In this document: positions 37,548 through 47,972 of the stretch, one piece after another
Position numbering within the stretch: position 1 is the stretch's first letter
How the letters are laid out: each line of letters starts with the position of its first letter
Source: Ceraceosorus guamensis
Taxonomy: Eukaryota; Basidiomycota; Exobasidiomycetes; Ceraceosorales; Ceraceosoraceae
Reading direction: 5' to 3'
Length of the DNA stretch: 64,000 bases
Assembly: GCF_003144195.1 (NCBI RefSeq)
Contig: NW_020290013.1
Coordinates: forward strand, 1-64,000
Translations under genes and position numbers: made by a program
The notes under the pieces: generated by a model
The model's input: only the letters and a program-made list of their open reading frames with translations
Database searches by the model: none
Told to the model about the DNA's origin: nothing

Positions 37548-40500
37548 TTATCGGCAACTCACTAAGGTAGCACTCGCTTGAGCAAGACTGAGCTGGCCGT
37601 GCCCAAGAGGTGGCGAGGCCGGAGATCGGTCGCCCGAGCTACCAATATTTCCAGAGCTAATGCCAGCTGCGCCAGGAAGCGTGCTCCGGAACAGGGGATT
37701 TTTGGAGAAACTGAGCCGAAGGCCACCATTCCGTACGGCCCCTCCCAGAGTATCGCCATTGAGCTCGGCGAGGCTTTGTCCAGCGGATTGCACGCTGTCA
37801 AACTCGACGAAGCACATTGGCCCGCCAACTTTGACGCGGAAACTTAGCTGTCTATAACCAGGCTTGACACTAAAGGCTGAGCGAAGCCGCTCTTCAAGCT
37901 GCGCAGCGAGTGCGCCTGCAGAGCTGCTCTGAGGCAAGTTCCCGACGAAGAGAGTGTTGCCAGGTGGATTGGTGTCGATGGAGAAGGATCGGCTTGATGG
38001 ACTCGAGAGAGGAGAGGTGGGACTGGACAAGTTGCCAATCGATGCCGATCTCGCGCCGACACTGTCGTGTCGAGAGCGCGGACGCGAGAAGCCAGTTGTC
38101 GCTCCGGAAGCTTGCGCAGCTCGGTGATCATTGGCGACGTGTTGAGACGATTGGTAGGGTATTTGACGTTCAGTCGAAGGATGCTGCTGTGGGGAGCCGA
38201 TTCTGGGATCACTCATTTGAGATGCATTCTGCTGAACGCTGCCACGACCCTCTTGGCCGTCTGGCTGCTGCATCAAATGGCCCGACAAGGACTCTGAATT
38301 GTCCTGCGTGCGAGCTGTCTCAGACCCTGCTTGAGGCGGCAATGTGCGTTGTGAGCGCTGTGCCGTCGACTCCCCCATTCCAAAATCCTCCCGCCCTGTT
38401 GCCATCCTCGAGGCAAACCCTTGCGCGAACGACTGCGGGCCAACATCACCTGATCCTTCCCCTGAGCTAGCCACTGGTCTAGCCAGACCAAATCGAGATG
38501 GTGGCGAAGCTAGCGCAGACCAATCAGGCCCCCTAGAACCAGCTTGCTGCTGCTGCTGCTGCTGCTGATCCTGCCTGGCGCTGCGAGCATCTCGTAAAGC
38601 CCCCACATCGTTCCGTTCATCGAAATTTGGGTCGGAGCCTTCGACAAAGTCCAGTGGCCCCACCGGACCCCATCGATCGCGCGTGCTGGCCTTGCTCAGG
38701 CCAAGACCCTCGCCTGAGGGCTGGCCCGAAGCCAAGTGCTGCTGGCCACCGGCGGCGTGCTGTTGGTGCATCAATGAAGGGGTCTGCGGACCGAGGGACA
38801 ACGCTTGCTGACCCTGCTGTGGACCCATGCTGGTAGGGCCTCGCCCTGCAGCTCCCGGGCCAAAGAAGTCCGACCTGAAGCCATCTGAAAAGGGAGAGAC
38901 GATACCGTTCGGAGCATGAGTGAATGGCGCGCCAGAGCCGAGAAAGCCGCCAACTGGGCCATCGGTGCCCTGCTGGCCTGGCACTCCATAGCCACCTGCT
39001 TGGCCTTGAGGGCCAGAACCAATGTTGGCGAATGAACCGTGCACGGATGGCCTCGAATAGCCGCTGCCATCCTTGTCCGGAGAGGTGCGATTGCCTTCGT
39101 AGTTCGGCTGCGGACCTTGCAGCGCATGAATACCACTCGGACCGAAGCCGACTTGCCCGTCTGCTAGGCCTCCCGTATTGGCTAGCACCGGACGCTGCTT
39201 GGTGTGCAGATTCTTCTTGGCCATTTCAGTCTTCAGTACGCAGCCGCGCTCAGCGTCGATCTTGCGCCCATTCAGCGCATCACGAGCTTCGAGAGCTTCG
39301 GCGCGCGTGCGGAACTTAGCAAATCCAATGATCTGTTTGATCTTCGCAGCTGATCCTCCATTCTGACCTCCTTGGCCAGCATTAGCGATGCCTTGCAGCG
39401 CGCTGGACAAGCTTCCCATGTTGGACAGCGAAGATATGCCGTCGCCTGCGCCTACACGCGAAAGAGCGAGTGACAAGTTGTGATCGTCCCACCCGCCAGG
39501 TGGTCCAGGACCAACAAGGTCGTATAGGCCTGCGCCTTGCAAGTTGACCGGATTGTAAGGTCCTCCAGGTCCGGTGAGATTGGAGGCGCCACCTTCACCA
39601 GGTCGTCCTGGCAGGCCGCCATTGCCAGCTGCATTCTGACCACTCGAAGGAATCTTCAGAGTAGAAGCTTCGAAGCCCTTGGCGAACGTGAAGATGTTGG
39701 CGAATTCTCGCTCGGTCATGTCGTCCGGAAAGCCAACGATGAACACCGTGGTAATCTCCTCCGGTCCACTGGACGCACCAGGCTGCAAGAGAGGTCCGCC
39801 TGCCGGTTGAAATCCGCCCTGCAGTCCTGCTTGGGCATGCACGAGACCGCCATGCTGGGCGTTCATCTGCGCCTGGTACTGCATCATGCTCCGCGGACTA
39901 AGATTACCAGCAGAAGGCAAACTTCCCAGCGTGCTTGGTGTTTGCATGCGACGGTCCTCTCCTGCTCTCATCTGCGGCCCGTGGGGTCCTGCACTGAAGG
40001 GTCCCTCTTCCACCCTTGCGCCAGATGGTCCAAAGCTCGGCTCTGCGCCATATCGGCCGCCAAAGCCCTGGTGTGGATCAAAGCGGGTGTTGAGTTGATC
40101 GAGCTCCGGCACGCCGGGCGGCAGAGTAAAGGCTCGTGTGGGTGGACCATGTGGCGCATTTTCCGCATTGGGCGGGACGAAGTGGGACGGAGCATGCGCC
40201 AATGAAGGCGAAGGCTGAGGTTGGTAAGGACGAGAAGCTGGGCCACCACCACCAAGGAAGCGCTCATTGTCATTCGGCTGCCTGAAACCAGAACCTCGAG
40301 CCCAAATGTCCTGAGCACCTGCCATCGGCTCGGAAGGACCGAGGTTCGAAGATTGACGTTGCGGTCCGCCCGGTCGCTGAGTAGGTCCTTGTTGGGAAGG
40401 ATGAGGTTGTTGTCCATGGGGCGGCAGGCCGCTCGAGTGGGAGTGCCTGTAGCTTTGCGGATCGCCAAACGCACTGCCAGTATGCCCGCTCTGTTGCTGC

Positions 40501-41045
40501 GCAGGAGGCGCCTGTGCACCTTGTACCGCACTGATACCAGACCAGCGATCGCTCGCATCTCCGAACCCGAAGCCAGGCCTTGGCGCTCCCTTTGAAGGCG
40601 AAGGCGAGCGCGCCGAATCATGCTCGAGCGAGTTGGGCGATTGCAGACGTGGATACGGCTGCAGTGGTCGAGGTGCTGTCAAATTGTGCGCGTAAAGCCC
40701 AGCATGACGTTGGGCGTCCGGTGGCGGTGAAGTGAGAAATCGCGCCTCTTGAGTGTGCTGGTGTTGCTGCTGATTGGGAGGCGAGCGTTGGTCTTGGTTG
40801 CGCGCCCACTGGTGATCGACGGGTGTACCTGTGCTGCCACTGTGCTGACTTGGAGCGGGAAAGCCCCCAGGAGTGCCGGATCGAGAAGCAAAGGACGGAG
40901 GTGGAAAGGGGCCGAAAGCATGCGGCGGTGGCGGCGGGCCCATGGAGTTTGGCTGCGGGTGATTGCTGCTGGGACCTGGTGTGCCAGTACCGCTGACAGG
41001 CGTGCCAACGCCGACGCGATTGGCGGACACTTCAGCGCCTGACAT
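37548..41045 (-). CDS. WHI3: WHI3-like RNA-binding protein, two RRMs
   Basis: A single long frame of 1165 residues starts at ATG 41045. RRM1 begins near residue 427 (TTVFIVGFPDDMTEREFANIF). It is interrupted by about 110 residues rich in Gly, then resumes with IIGFAKFRTRAEALEARDAL to about 618. RRM2 is near 1027-1118 (GNTLFVGNLP ... MCFVEFDSVQSAGQSL ... LRLSFSKNPL). The remainder is Pro/Gly/Gln-rich, including a seven-Gln run encoded at about 38545-38568, as expected for proteins that form condensates. WHI3 proteins bind GCAUC-type sites in mRNAs of cell-cycle and morphogenesis regulators; that role here is by family. A perfect GTGAGT donor sits four codons before the stop (G at 37562), so a 3'-terminal intron with a different C-terminus is possible. 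Confidence 0.85.
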   Translation of the reverse strand: MSGAEVSANRVGVGTPVSGTGTPGPSSNHPQPNSMGPPPPPHAFGPFPPPSFASRSGTPGGFPAPSQHSGSTGTPVDHQWARNQDQRSPPNQQQHQHTQEARFLTSPPPDAQRHAGLYAHNLTAPRPLQPYPRLQSPNSLEHDSARSPSPSKGAPRPGFGFGDASDRWSGISAVQGAQAPPAQQQSGHTGSAFGDPQSYRHSHSSGLPPHGQQPHPSQQGPTQRPGGPQRQSSNLGPSEPMAGAQDIWARGSGFRQPNDNERFLGGGGPASRPYQPQPSPSLAHAPSHFVPPNAENAPHGPPTRAFTLPPGVPELDQLNTRFDPHQGFGGRYGAEPSFGPSGARVEEGPFSAGPHGPQMRAGEDRRMQTPSTLGSLPSAGNLSPRSMMQYQAQMNAQHGGLVHAQAGLQGGFQPAGGPLLQPGASSGPEEITTVFIVGFPDDMTEREFANIFTFAKGFEASTLKIPSSGQNAAGNGGLPGRPGEGGASNLTGPGGPYNPVNLQGAGLYDLVGPGPPGGWDDHNLSLALSRVGAGDGISSLSNMGSLSSALQGIANAGQGGQNGGSAAKIKQIIGFAKFRTRAEALEARDALNGRKIDAERGCVLKTEMAKKNLHTKQRPVLANTGGLADGQVGFGPSGIHALQGPQPNYEGNRTSPDKDGSGYSRPSVHGSFANIGSGPQGQAGGYGVPGQQGTDGPVGGFLGSGAPFTHAPNGIVSPFSDGFRSDFFGPGAAGRGPTSMGPQQGQQALSLGPQTPSLMHQQHAAGGQQHLASGQPSGEGLGLSKASTRDRWGPVGPLDFVEGSDPNFDERNDVGALRDARSARQDQQQQQQQQAGSRGPDWSALASPPSRFGLARPVASSGEGSGDVGPQSFAQGFASRMATGREDFGMGESTAQRSQRTLPPQAGSETARTQDNSESLSGHLMQQPDGQEGRGSVQQNASQMSDPRIGSPQQHPSTERQIPYQSSQHVANDHRAAQASGATTGFSRPRSRHDSVGARSASIGNLSSPTSPLSSPSSRSFSIDTNPPGNTLFVGNLPQSSSAGALAAQLEERLRSAFSVKPGYRQLSFRVKVGGPMCFVEFDSVQSAGQSLAELNGDTLGGAVRNGGLRLSFSKNPLFRSTLPGAAGISSGNIGSSGDRSPASPPLGHGQLSLAQASATLVSCR
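38545..38568. repeat. CAG/CTG triplet run (poly-Gln in WHI3-like protein)
   Basis: Eight tandem CTG triplets on the plus strand. On the coding minus strand they read CAG and encode most of a Gln run in a disordered linker. Confidence 0.8.
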
Positions 41046-43705
41046 GTGCTGTGATAGTGTGACTGAGTGGAAGGTGTGATGGGCGCGTGAGACAGCTGCG
41101 TGCGGAAGCGCGTTTAAAGCGTTGCCGAGTCACCGTTGGCCGATTGAAAGGAACCGGTGCAGTCGATTGCGATGCAGGTACAGCTCCGACGGCAGATGTA
41201 TGCCGATGATATTCAAAGCGACCTGCCTTGCTAGGTGCTTGACTCGTGACTGGGAGATTGACAAATGACGATCACTGCGATGCAATGTAGATGATTTGTC
41301 TCGAGTGACGTTCTGCAAGGGAGGTGATGGCGCCGACGCGCAGATCAATAGCTGCTGCTGGACGAATGCTTGATGTGAAGAGCCGTGCGCGTGCGCGTCC
41401 GCGCGTGCGTGTGTGCTGCGTGCGTCCGCGCGCGCGATCGGATGTATTCAGGATAGAAAGTCGCTAAACTTTTCGCGGAGAAAAATGGTGTGCAGATGGT
41501 GATCTCAGAGGCACGATGCTGCGAATTTAGGACGTCAGAGATCGATGCCGAGGGAAAAAGCTTACGAAGTCGAGTTTCAAAACGGAACGCCGCGGTGAAG
41601 AGAAACGTATGGCGTGGGATGATGGTGGTGAAAGAGGTGAAACGCAGCTTTCCTATCGTACGAAGGGGGAGAGTGAAGGAGGGGCGCGAGAAAACGCGGC
41701 GCGCGATGCGCGTGGCGCGTTTTTGGGGCAAATTGGCTCGCCCTCGATAGGTGCATCATCCGCAAGGCGCCGTCGGGCTCCTGACCGGTATAAAGTTGCG
41801 GCGTGGGCGGAGAGGAGCCGGTTTCAAAGTCTGGCACACGCGTTAGATTGAAGAGCGGTGCTGCAGCATTGTGATTGCATTCTGCTGGCATCACTCGGCA
41901 GCGCCCGCCCTTGCAAACCACACGCTGCTGCTGCTGGGTTGACATACAGCAGGCACGCGCGCGGCTGGGCGGCGGGCAAGATGGCAGCAGCATGTGCAAG
42001 TTCTCTCACACGCGCACGTACGCGGTAAACAGCAGCAGGCGCCGCCTGCGTCTCACCGCGAATGCGCCTTCAACAAAGGCGAGCTAGCGAAAGCAGGTGC
42101 ATGCGTTCACTTGTCCGCTCCGTGTGCAGAATATCGCCGCTGTGCGTGAACAGACTCAGGGCACTCCGACGGTAGGCATGGCGCTCGAACCTTCAGTGTG
42201 GCAGCATGCAAGGCCCGCACCAACGGCACCCGCTTGCGCGTGCATATGCAGCATGAAAGACGACCACGCTAAGACGCGACGCGTTCGACGCGTATCAGCA
42301 TAGGCTCCAGAGCACTGTCGAGCAGGATCAATTTGCGCGTCGTGCCATTACAAGAATGCACATTAGCACGCGCATTTGACTTTGCAGACGCCATTACAAC
42401 CTCGACCCGCAGTCGCCTTTGTTCGAGGTCGTTCTGCGCGAACTTCGGCTGCATGAGAGGTCTGCAGCCGCGAGGCGAGGGGGTGGGCGAGTCGACCTCC
42501 TTCTCTCTGCGCGCGTGCAAGGCACGATGATGCATGGCCGAGGGTTCGCCAGCAGCGCTGGGCCCGGGCAGCAGGCAGACAGCCCGCAATCACAGCACAA
42601 ACGATGTCGTCCGGAGCTGCCCAATCGCCATGCAGTCGTGGGAATTAATCGACCGACTATGCCATCCGGCTGCGACCAACAGGTCAAGACGGCTCTGCCT
42701 CGACTGCTCGCTGTGTCGACTTGTCGAGCTCACGAAACTCTAACTCTTGACTGGAAATCAGGGAGCCGGCTAGAGTCTGTAGCGGTGGTGATTGTGCAGC
42801 GAGAGACAAGCCCAGAGTCACAGTGATCGCCGGTGGTGTGCGTGCCCTCTCTGGCTTGAGCCGCAAGCACCGCTGCCCATCTGGACGCAACGTCGCGTAG
42901 TGTCGATTTGGACCTAGATGGGCTTGAGCCACTTGAGAGAGGTGCCGCGTGATTCAGTGATTGGCCTTTGAGGTCGTCAAGATGCGAACAGATGCATCGG
43001 ACGTGTTGTCACAGTCATGACAGCTCTCTGACGAGTGAACGATGGGTCGACGATGGACATCAAAGGGGTTGTAGAGGCAGGGGGGCAAGGCAGTGTGGTC
43101 GTCGTGGAGCTAGCTTTGCCGCGTCCTTTGCCCGTGCTGACGGCCTGCACTTGACCATCCCCGAGTCACGATTGCTGGCAATGATCGAGTGATTGCGAGT
43201 TGGTGTGTAAGATCCAGAAGTATGGCGTAATGAGCATCATTATTATTGTAGCGGATGCAGATCGCTCCTGCTGCTCATGTATCAGAGTCTTGTTGAGCTA
43301 GTGATGTCTTCTCGTACGAAGGTGAACTCCGCTCGTGTCAAATTGTGAATACAAATCTCCTTTCTTGCCTGCACCAGCAGGAGGATGACTCTCGCGACGG
43401 CTTCAATACGCTTCAAATGCCGCGCGAGCCTCGTGGTTCGGCACGTTCATTGGCTCACTGTCTGCAACTCGGTCACGGTCATGCTGGCATCATCATTGCC
43501 ACGCATCGTGCTCAAATCGCTGTTTGCCCCCCTCTTCTCTCATCTACGCGTCCGCACATGTACAGATCAAGGCTCGCTGACCTTCAAGCTCAGGTTGAAG
43601 TGACAAACTCGTGCGATTGATCTGCGGGTCCCGCAGCGAACGGAATCAATCAGAATAGAAGCATCGTCGCATGTATTCACATTCTCAACAGCAATGAGTG
43701 TTGCC
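41046..43705. other. Intergenic, 2.7 kb, no supported gene
   Basis: Upstream of the WHI3-like gene and downstream of the small membrane-protein gene. An alternating CG/GT tract lies at about 41385-41440 and a TCGTGA motif at about 41241-41250. The several open frames are short and lack recognisable motifs or matched splice sites. The long spacer fits a complex promoter or long leader for the WHI3-like gene. Confidence 0.45.
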
Positions 43706-44762
43706 TTATGCCAGATTCTTCTTCTGCTGCTCCTCATAGGCCTCCCTCAACTTCGGATTCCACTGCGGTGGGTGACAGGAGAAGTGCCGGTGGCGCTCAG
43801 CTTCTGTCTTTGGCCAGGCGATGGCCATAGAGATATGGAGTGAGGCAGGTTTCAGTACTCACGAGCATCGAAGGTACCCATTTGGCTGGGACATGGTGGT
43901 AAGACTGCGATGACGGAGCACGGGAAAGCGTTGATGAGTGCTGAACTGAAGAGCGTCTGGTGTCCCGACTCTTCCTCCGATCAAAAAAAAAGGTCGGCTT
44001 GATTCCAGGCGATCGCAACCGCTCTTTAAATCAATCATCTGCTCTGCCCCAGCTGCTTTCGCACAGAGCGCAGGCCATGTTGTCGTGCCATGCCACAGAT
44101 GGGCACCCTTCCGATCAGACACGCTTGGCAATCCCCCTTCTCTTAGATGCTAGCGCCAATACCGTATGCGTGTCCCACTCCGCCCTGTGCTGTAGTGGCC
44201 CTACTCACTTCGTTCTCCACGCTGTAGTTCCACAAGAAGTAAGAGAAGATTCCGATACCTACAGCGCAGACCGCAGTGTTCGACCTCCAGTTTCGTGGCC
44301 TGTGCAGCAGCAGGGCGAATCAGTACCAAGTAGCAGTGTAGGCTGATCCAAAGAAGCAGGTCGCCCGGCATGCCCTTCGCAATGTCAGTACTCACTGGCT
44401 CCACCAACCACCTGCGCTCAGAGATGAGAGGGATGAGTGCATAGTCAGCCTTACCATGCTAAAGCGTGCGGATATTTGTTCAGCATCCGAACGCACCGGA
44501 TGGACTCCACACTTCTTTCGGGTAAGGGTAGCGCGCTCCACCTCCCTGCGAATGAGAACCTCAGATCAGTCATCGTGGGGAGCGTGGATCAGAAGGCAAT
44601 GGGGCGGATGCAAGTCGACGTAGTACACCATGAGAATTGGCTACATTCTACTGCATGCCATCTTCGAGCTCGATGCTGTGCCGCCAAGCTCAGTCTGACC
44701 GCTGCCTCGCTTGGTGACCCGGCCCCTTTCTTTCGAGCTTCACGTGCCTTGCTACGCACCAT
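43706..44762 (-). CDS. Small conserved single-pass membrane protein, 85 aa, six exons
   Basis: The model is complement(join(43706..43762,43863..43904,44209..44299,44396..44411,44497..44545,44760..44762)). No single frame exposes this gene; it was assembled from splice sites and phase. It reads MGGGARYPYPKEVWSP, then SGGWWSQPRNWRSN, one hydrophobic helix (TAVCAVGIGIFSYFLW), then HVPAKWVPSMLWNP and a charged tail ending QKKNLA. Exon 1 contributes only the ATG (GTGCGT donor follows immediately), exon 3 is 16 nt, and all phases agree. Introns are 85, 96, 100, 214 and 304 nt. The N-terminal PYPKEVWSP-GGWW pattern and the PSMLW motif look like those of small fungal membrane proteins, plausibly mitochondrial inner membrane, but I cannot name the family. 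It is divergent from POB3. Confidence 0.75.
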
Positions 44763-45555
44763 CTTGCAAGCTGTATGTATGCAGACTAGATCGAGTAAAG
44801 CTGATGGAACGAGAGGCGCTGGTGCAGTGACAACGTGTGCGGTCTGATTCCCAAAGGCGTTGCTAGATGATGAAGGGTTCTTTGAAAGGTATCGACCGCC
44901 GACGTCGTCTGCGTCGTGATCCTAAGTTGCTTGGTGGACGCGAGCGTTGGATCAACGAGGGGGAGGACGATGAATCAGGAATCGCGCGCGCGGGTTTAAT
45001 CGCCGGACACGTGACCTCTTCTGCCTTAAGCACGTGAGGCAAATTGAGGACTCGCGCGACTACTCATCTTGACTCGTGACTCTTGACCCAACCGCCGCTC
45101 GACATCGCTGCAACGCGTCACGCATGCTGCTCGCGAGCACGCGCTGCGAAATTGACGCGTGAGGCCCTGCAGGCTGCCGAGAGGATCAAGATGGCCGCAC
45201 GGATGGTTCGTTCGCTGCAAAGCCCACACAGACAGAAGAGCATTCACATTCTAATCAGGTTCAACTCCACTCGCTCTTTGACCCTCAACTGGTGACTGAT
45301 GCTCAGCCAGCCCTTCGGACGCCTTCAGCGTCTTCGCCATCACCACCATCCCAAGTGATTGTTCGCCCACGATTGAGTGACTTACAAGCACATCGAGCAA
45401 GGCCACACACAGCCCAAGCAAAGTACAAAGGCCATCGGACGCAGAGAGAGACCCTCGATTTCCGTAACACGAGTCGCACGCATTGCGCATCGCGTGGGTC
45501 TGACTCGTTTGGCTCCCTAATTTGACACTAGCTCGATCACAGCGCACGAGCCAAG
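44763..45555. promoter_or_regulatory. Divergent promoter region, small membrane protein and POB3
   Basis: The 0.8 kb lies between the two start codons and probably holds both promoters. A GACTCGTGACTC word, one of the dispersed TCGTGA motifs, lies at about 45071-45082. No TATA box stands out. Confidence 0.4.
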
Positions 45556-47558
45556 ATGTCGGTGCACGCGCAGTTCGAAAACATCTTCTATGGTCTGGAC
45601 TCTACTGCTGGCAGGATGAGGATATCGGCTGGTGGCTTGGGCTGGAAAGGTACGCCTGCTGATGGGCAGCCTGCAAAGACGATCACCATAGAAGCCGACT
45701 TGATGAAGAGCTTCAATTGGACAAAGTGAGTGGCGGCAGGGCGTGCACGTGTTGAGCAATCAGCTCCTTGCGGTGATGTCAGCTCAAGCGCGATGAACGC
45801 TTCGCCTTCGTCCGCCGGCAGAGTGGCACGAGGATACCAGTTCAGAATCAACCTCAAACAGCCACGCGCACCCAATACACCACCTCGCGAGACGTTTGAT
45901 GGATTCCAACGAGAAGACTACGATCACTTGGCAGAGAAAGTGACCGAATACTTTTCCAAGTCTTTGGATCAAGTAGAGATCTCTGCTCGAGGATGGAACT
46001 GGGGCAAAACAGAGGTGCAGGATACGGATGTGAGATTTCTGGTCAGGGACAAGCTGGCTTTTGAAGTTCCCATCAATCACATCGCCAACAGCAACATTGC
46101 GGGAAAGACCGAAGTCAGCATGGAGTTCTTGAATCCGGATGAGCAGCAACCGGAAGCGAACACCGGTTCTTCGGCCAGCAATGGTCTCAAGAAACCCAAA
46201 AAGAGGGTGGGAGATCAGCTGGTAGAGATGAGGTTGCACATTCCTGGCTTGGTGGAAAAGGATGAGGATGAGGAAGAGCTGAGCGAGGCGGAGGGCGAGG
46301 GTGATGGCGAGAAGAAAGGGGGCGGTAAGAAGGACGAAGAGGAGGAGGAAGAACACACCAAGGCGGCGGCTTTCCATGATGCCATCAAGGAGAAGGCGGA
46401 TATCGGACAAGTGGCGGGAGATAGCATCATCATATTCAAGGATGTGCTCCTGCTCACCCCTCGTGGCCGCTTCGATATCGACATGTATCCCACATTCCTG
46501 CGCCTGAGGGGCAAGACGTACGACTACAAGGTCCTCTACTCCAGCGTCACGCGGCTATTCCTGCTGCCCAGGCCCGACGATGTGCATCTGCAATTTGTCG
46601 TGGGCTTGGACCCTGGTATTAGGCAAGGTCAAACACGCTACCCCTACCTCGTTTTGCAGTTCATTCGCGACGAGGAAATGGACGCGGAGCTGAACCTGGA
46701 GGAGGAAGAGATAGAGAGCAAGTACGAAGGCAAGTTGAAGAAGCGCTACGAGGATCCCACTTTCAAGGTCGTCACGACCCTGTTCCGCGTCTTGACTGGA
46801 CAGAAACTGATCGCGCCGGGTAACGACTCTTTCCAGAGCGCGCTGGCCAGCAGCGCTGCACCTTGCGTCAAGTGCAACGTGAAGGCTACAGATGGTCTGC
46901 TGTACCCGCTGGACAAGCAGCTCATTTGGGTTTCCAAGCAGCCCATCCAAATCAACTATTCCGACATTCATCAAGTCGTCTTTGCTCGGATCGGCGGTGC
47001 CGTAGCTAGCGCAAAGACTTTCGATCTCAAGGTGGTGCAGAGGTCCGGTCCTGAGCACACTTTCCAATCCATCACGAGGGAAGAACACGATGCCCTCAAT
47101 GCACACTTTACGGCGAGAAAGATCAGGGTGAAGAGCGAGATGAACGATGCGGATGCTGCTGCGGCTGCGGCTGATGCGCTTTTGGACGACGATGATGATG
47201 ATGACCTCGCAGACATCATCACGGACGATGAAGATGAGGAGGAAGGAGGCAGGAAAAAGAGCAGCGGTAGCGGCGGCAAGAAGAGCAAAAAGTCAAGAGG
47301 CGCAGACGCCATGGATGTGGATGAGGACGAAGAGGGTGAGTCCCGTGCTGGAGCGCCTCTACAGTCCGGCGCACGCGTCGACTCGGCACGTTGTCGCTCA
47401 TCTTCTTTTGCTTCTGTTGTGCAGACGACGAAGACTTTGCAGCTTCCAGCAGTGATGGCGGTAGCCCCTCGGAAGCATCTTCGGACGATGAAGGTGCAGA
47501 GTCGGGCAGCGACGACATGGCGGATTCGAGGCCCAAGAAGAAGAAGAAGTCAAAGTAA
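45556..47558 (+). CDS. POB3: POB3, FACT histone chaperone subunit (SSRP1 family)
   Basis: The model is join(45556..45725,45822..47335,47425..47558), 605 residues. FACT (SPT16 plus POB3/SSRP1) reorganises nucleosomes during transcription and replication. The N-terminal dimerisation domain is seen in FENIFYGLDSTAGRMRISAGGLGWKG and VARGYQFRINLKQ. The tandem PH-like middle domain follows, with GRFDIDMYPTFLRLRGKTYD, then RLFLLPRPDDVHLQFVVGLD, and ALNAHFTARKI at its end. The C-terminus is acidic and ends in a Lys run (PKKKKKSK) with no HMG box, as in fungal POB3, where a separate Nhp6-type HMG protein supplies DNA binding. Two loops are expanded and acidic. The first intron has an alternative acceptor at 45782 that would insert 13 residues before VARGY; I prefer 45821 because it matches the family spacing. 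Confidence 0.94.
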
Positions 47559-47972
47559 TCTTCCCAAAGAGCAAAGTCATCTGTGCACGATGATGCCTCA
47601 TGCGAGAGATGCTCAGTGCCACTGTCGATAGTGTGCCAAACGAGGCGATCGGCGTGTGGCACACTGTGGGCCTTGTCGGCTCGCATGCAAATTCATGCAT
47701 TTCATCGAGGGTCTTTGGCGTCGTGCTATGCTCTGTTATTGCTGCGATGAAACGCCAATTTTGTTGAGCGCACGCGCTTGGCCTTCGATTTCACCTTGCA
47801 GCATGTTGATTGAAGATGGCTGGGAGTCCTTCGAGGTACGCAAATGCTGCATTGAAAAGGTGGCTTGGTGCGGTCGCACCTCGAGGGATGGCTCGCCAGC
47901 TGATAGAGAGGATGCCGGCTCATGTTTGCAGCCATAGCGATGATGGGCTTCACGGCTATACACCGTCTCTAC
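47559..47972. other. Convergent 3' spacer
   Basis: 414 bp between the 3' ends of POB3 (plus) and the uracil phosphoribosyltransferase gene (minus). Nothing else was seen. Confidence 0.5.

Noticed and set aside
44396-44442. Alternative ATG at 44442 for the small membrane protein
   Set aside because: It lies inside an intron of the better model. The upstream exons supply the PYPKEVWSP motif and join in phase to the GGWW exon.
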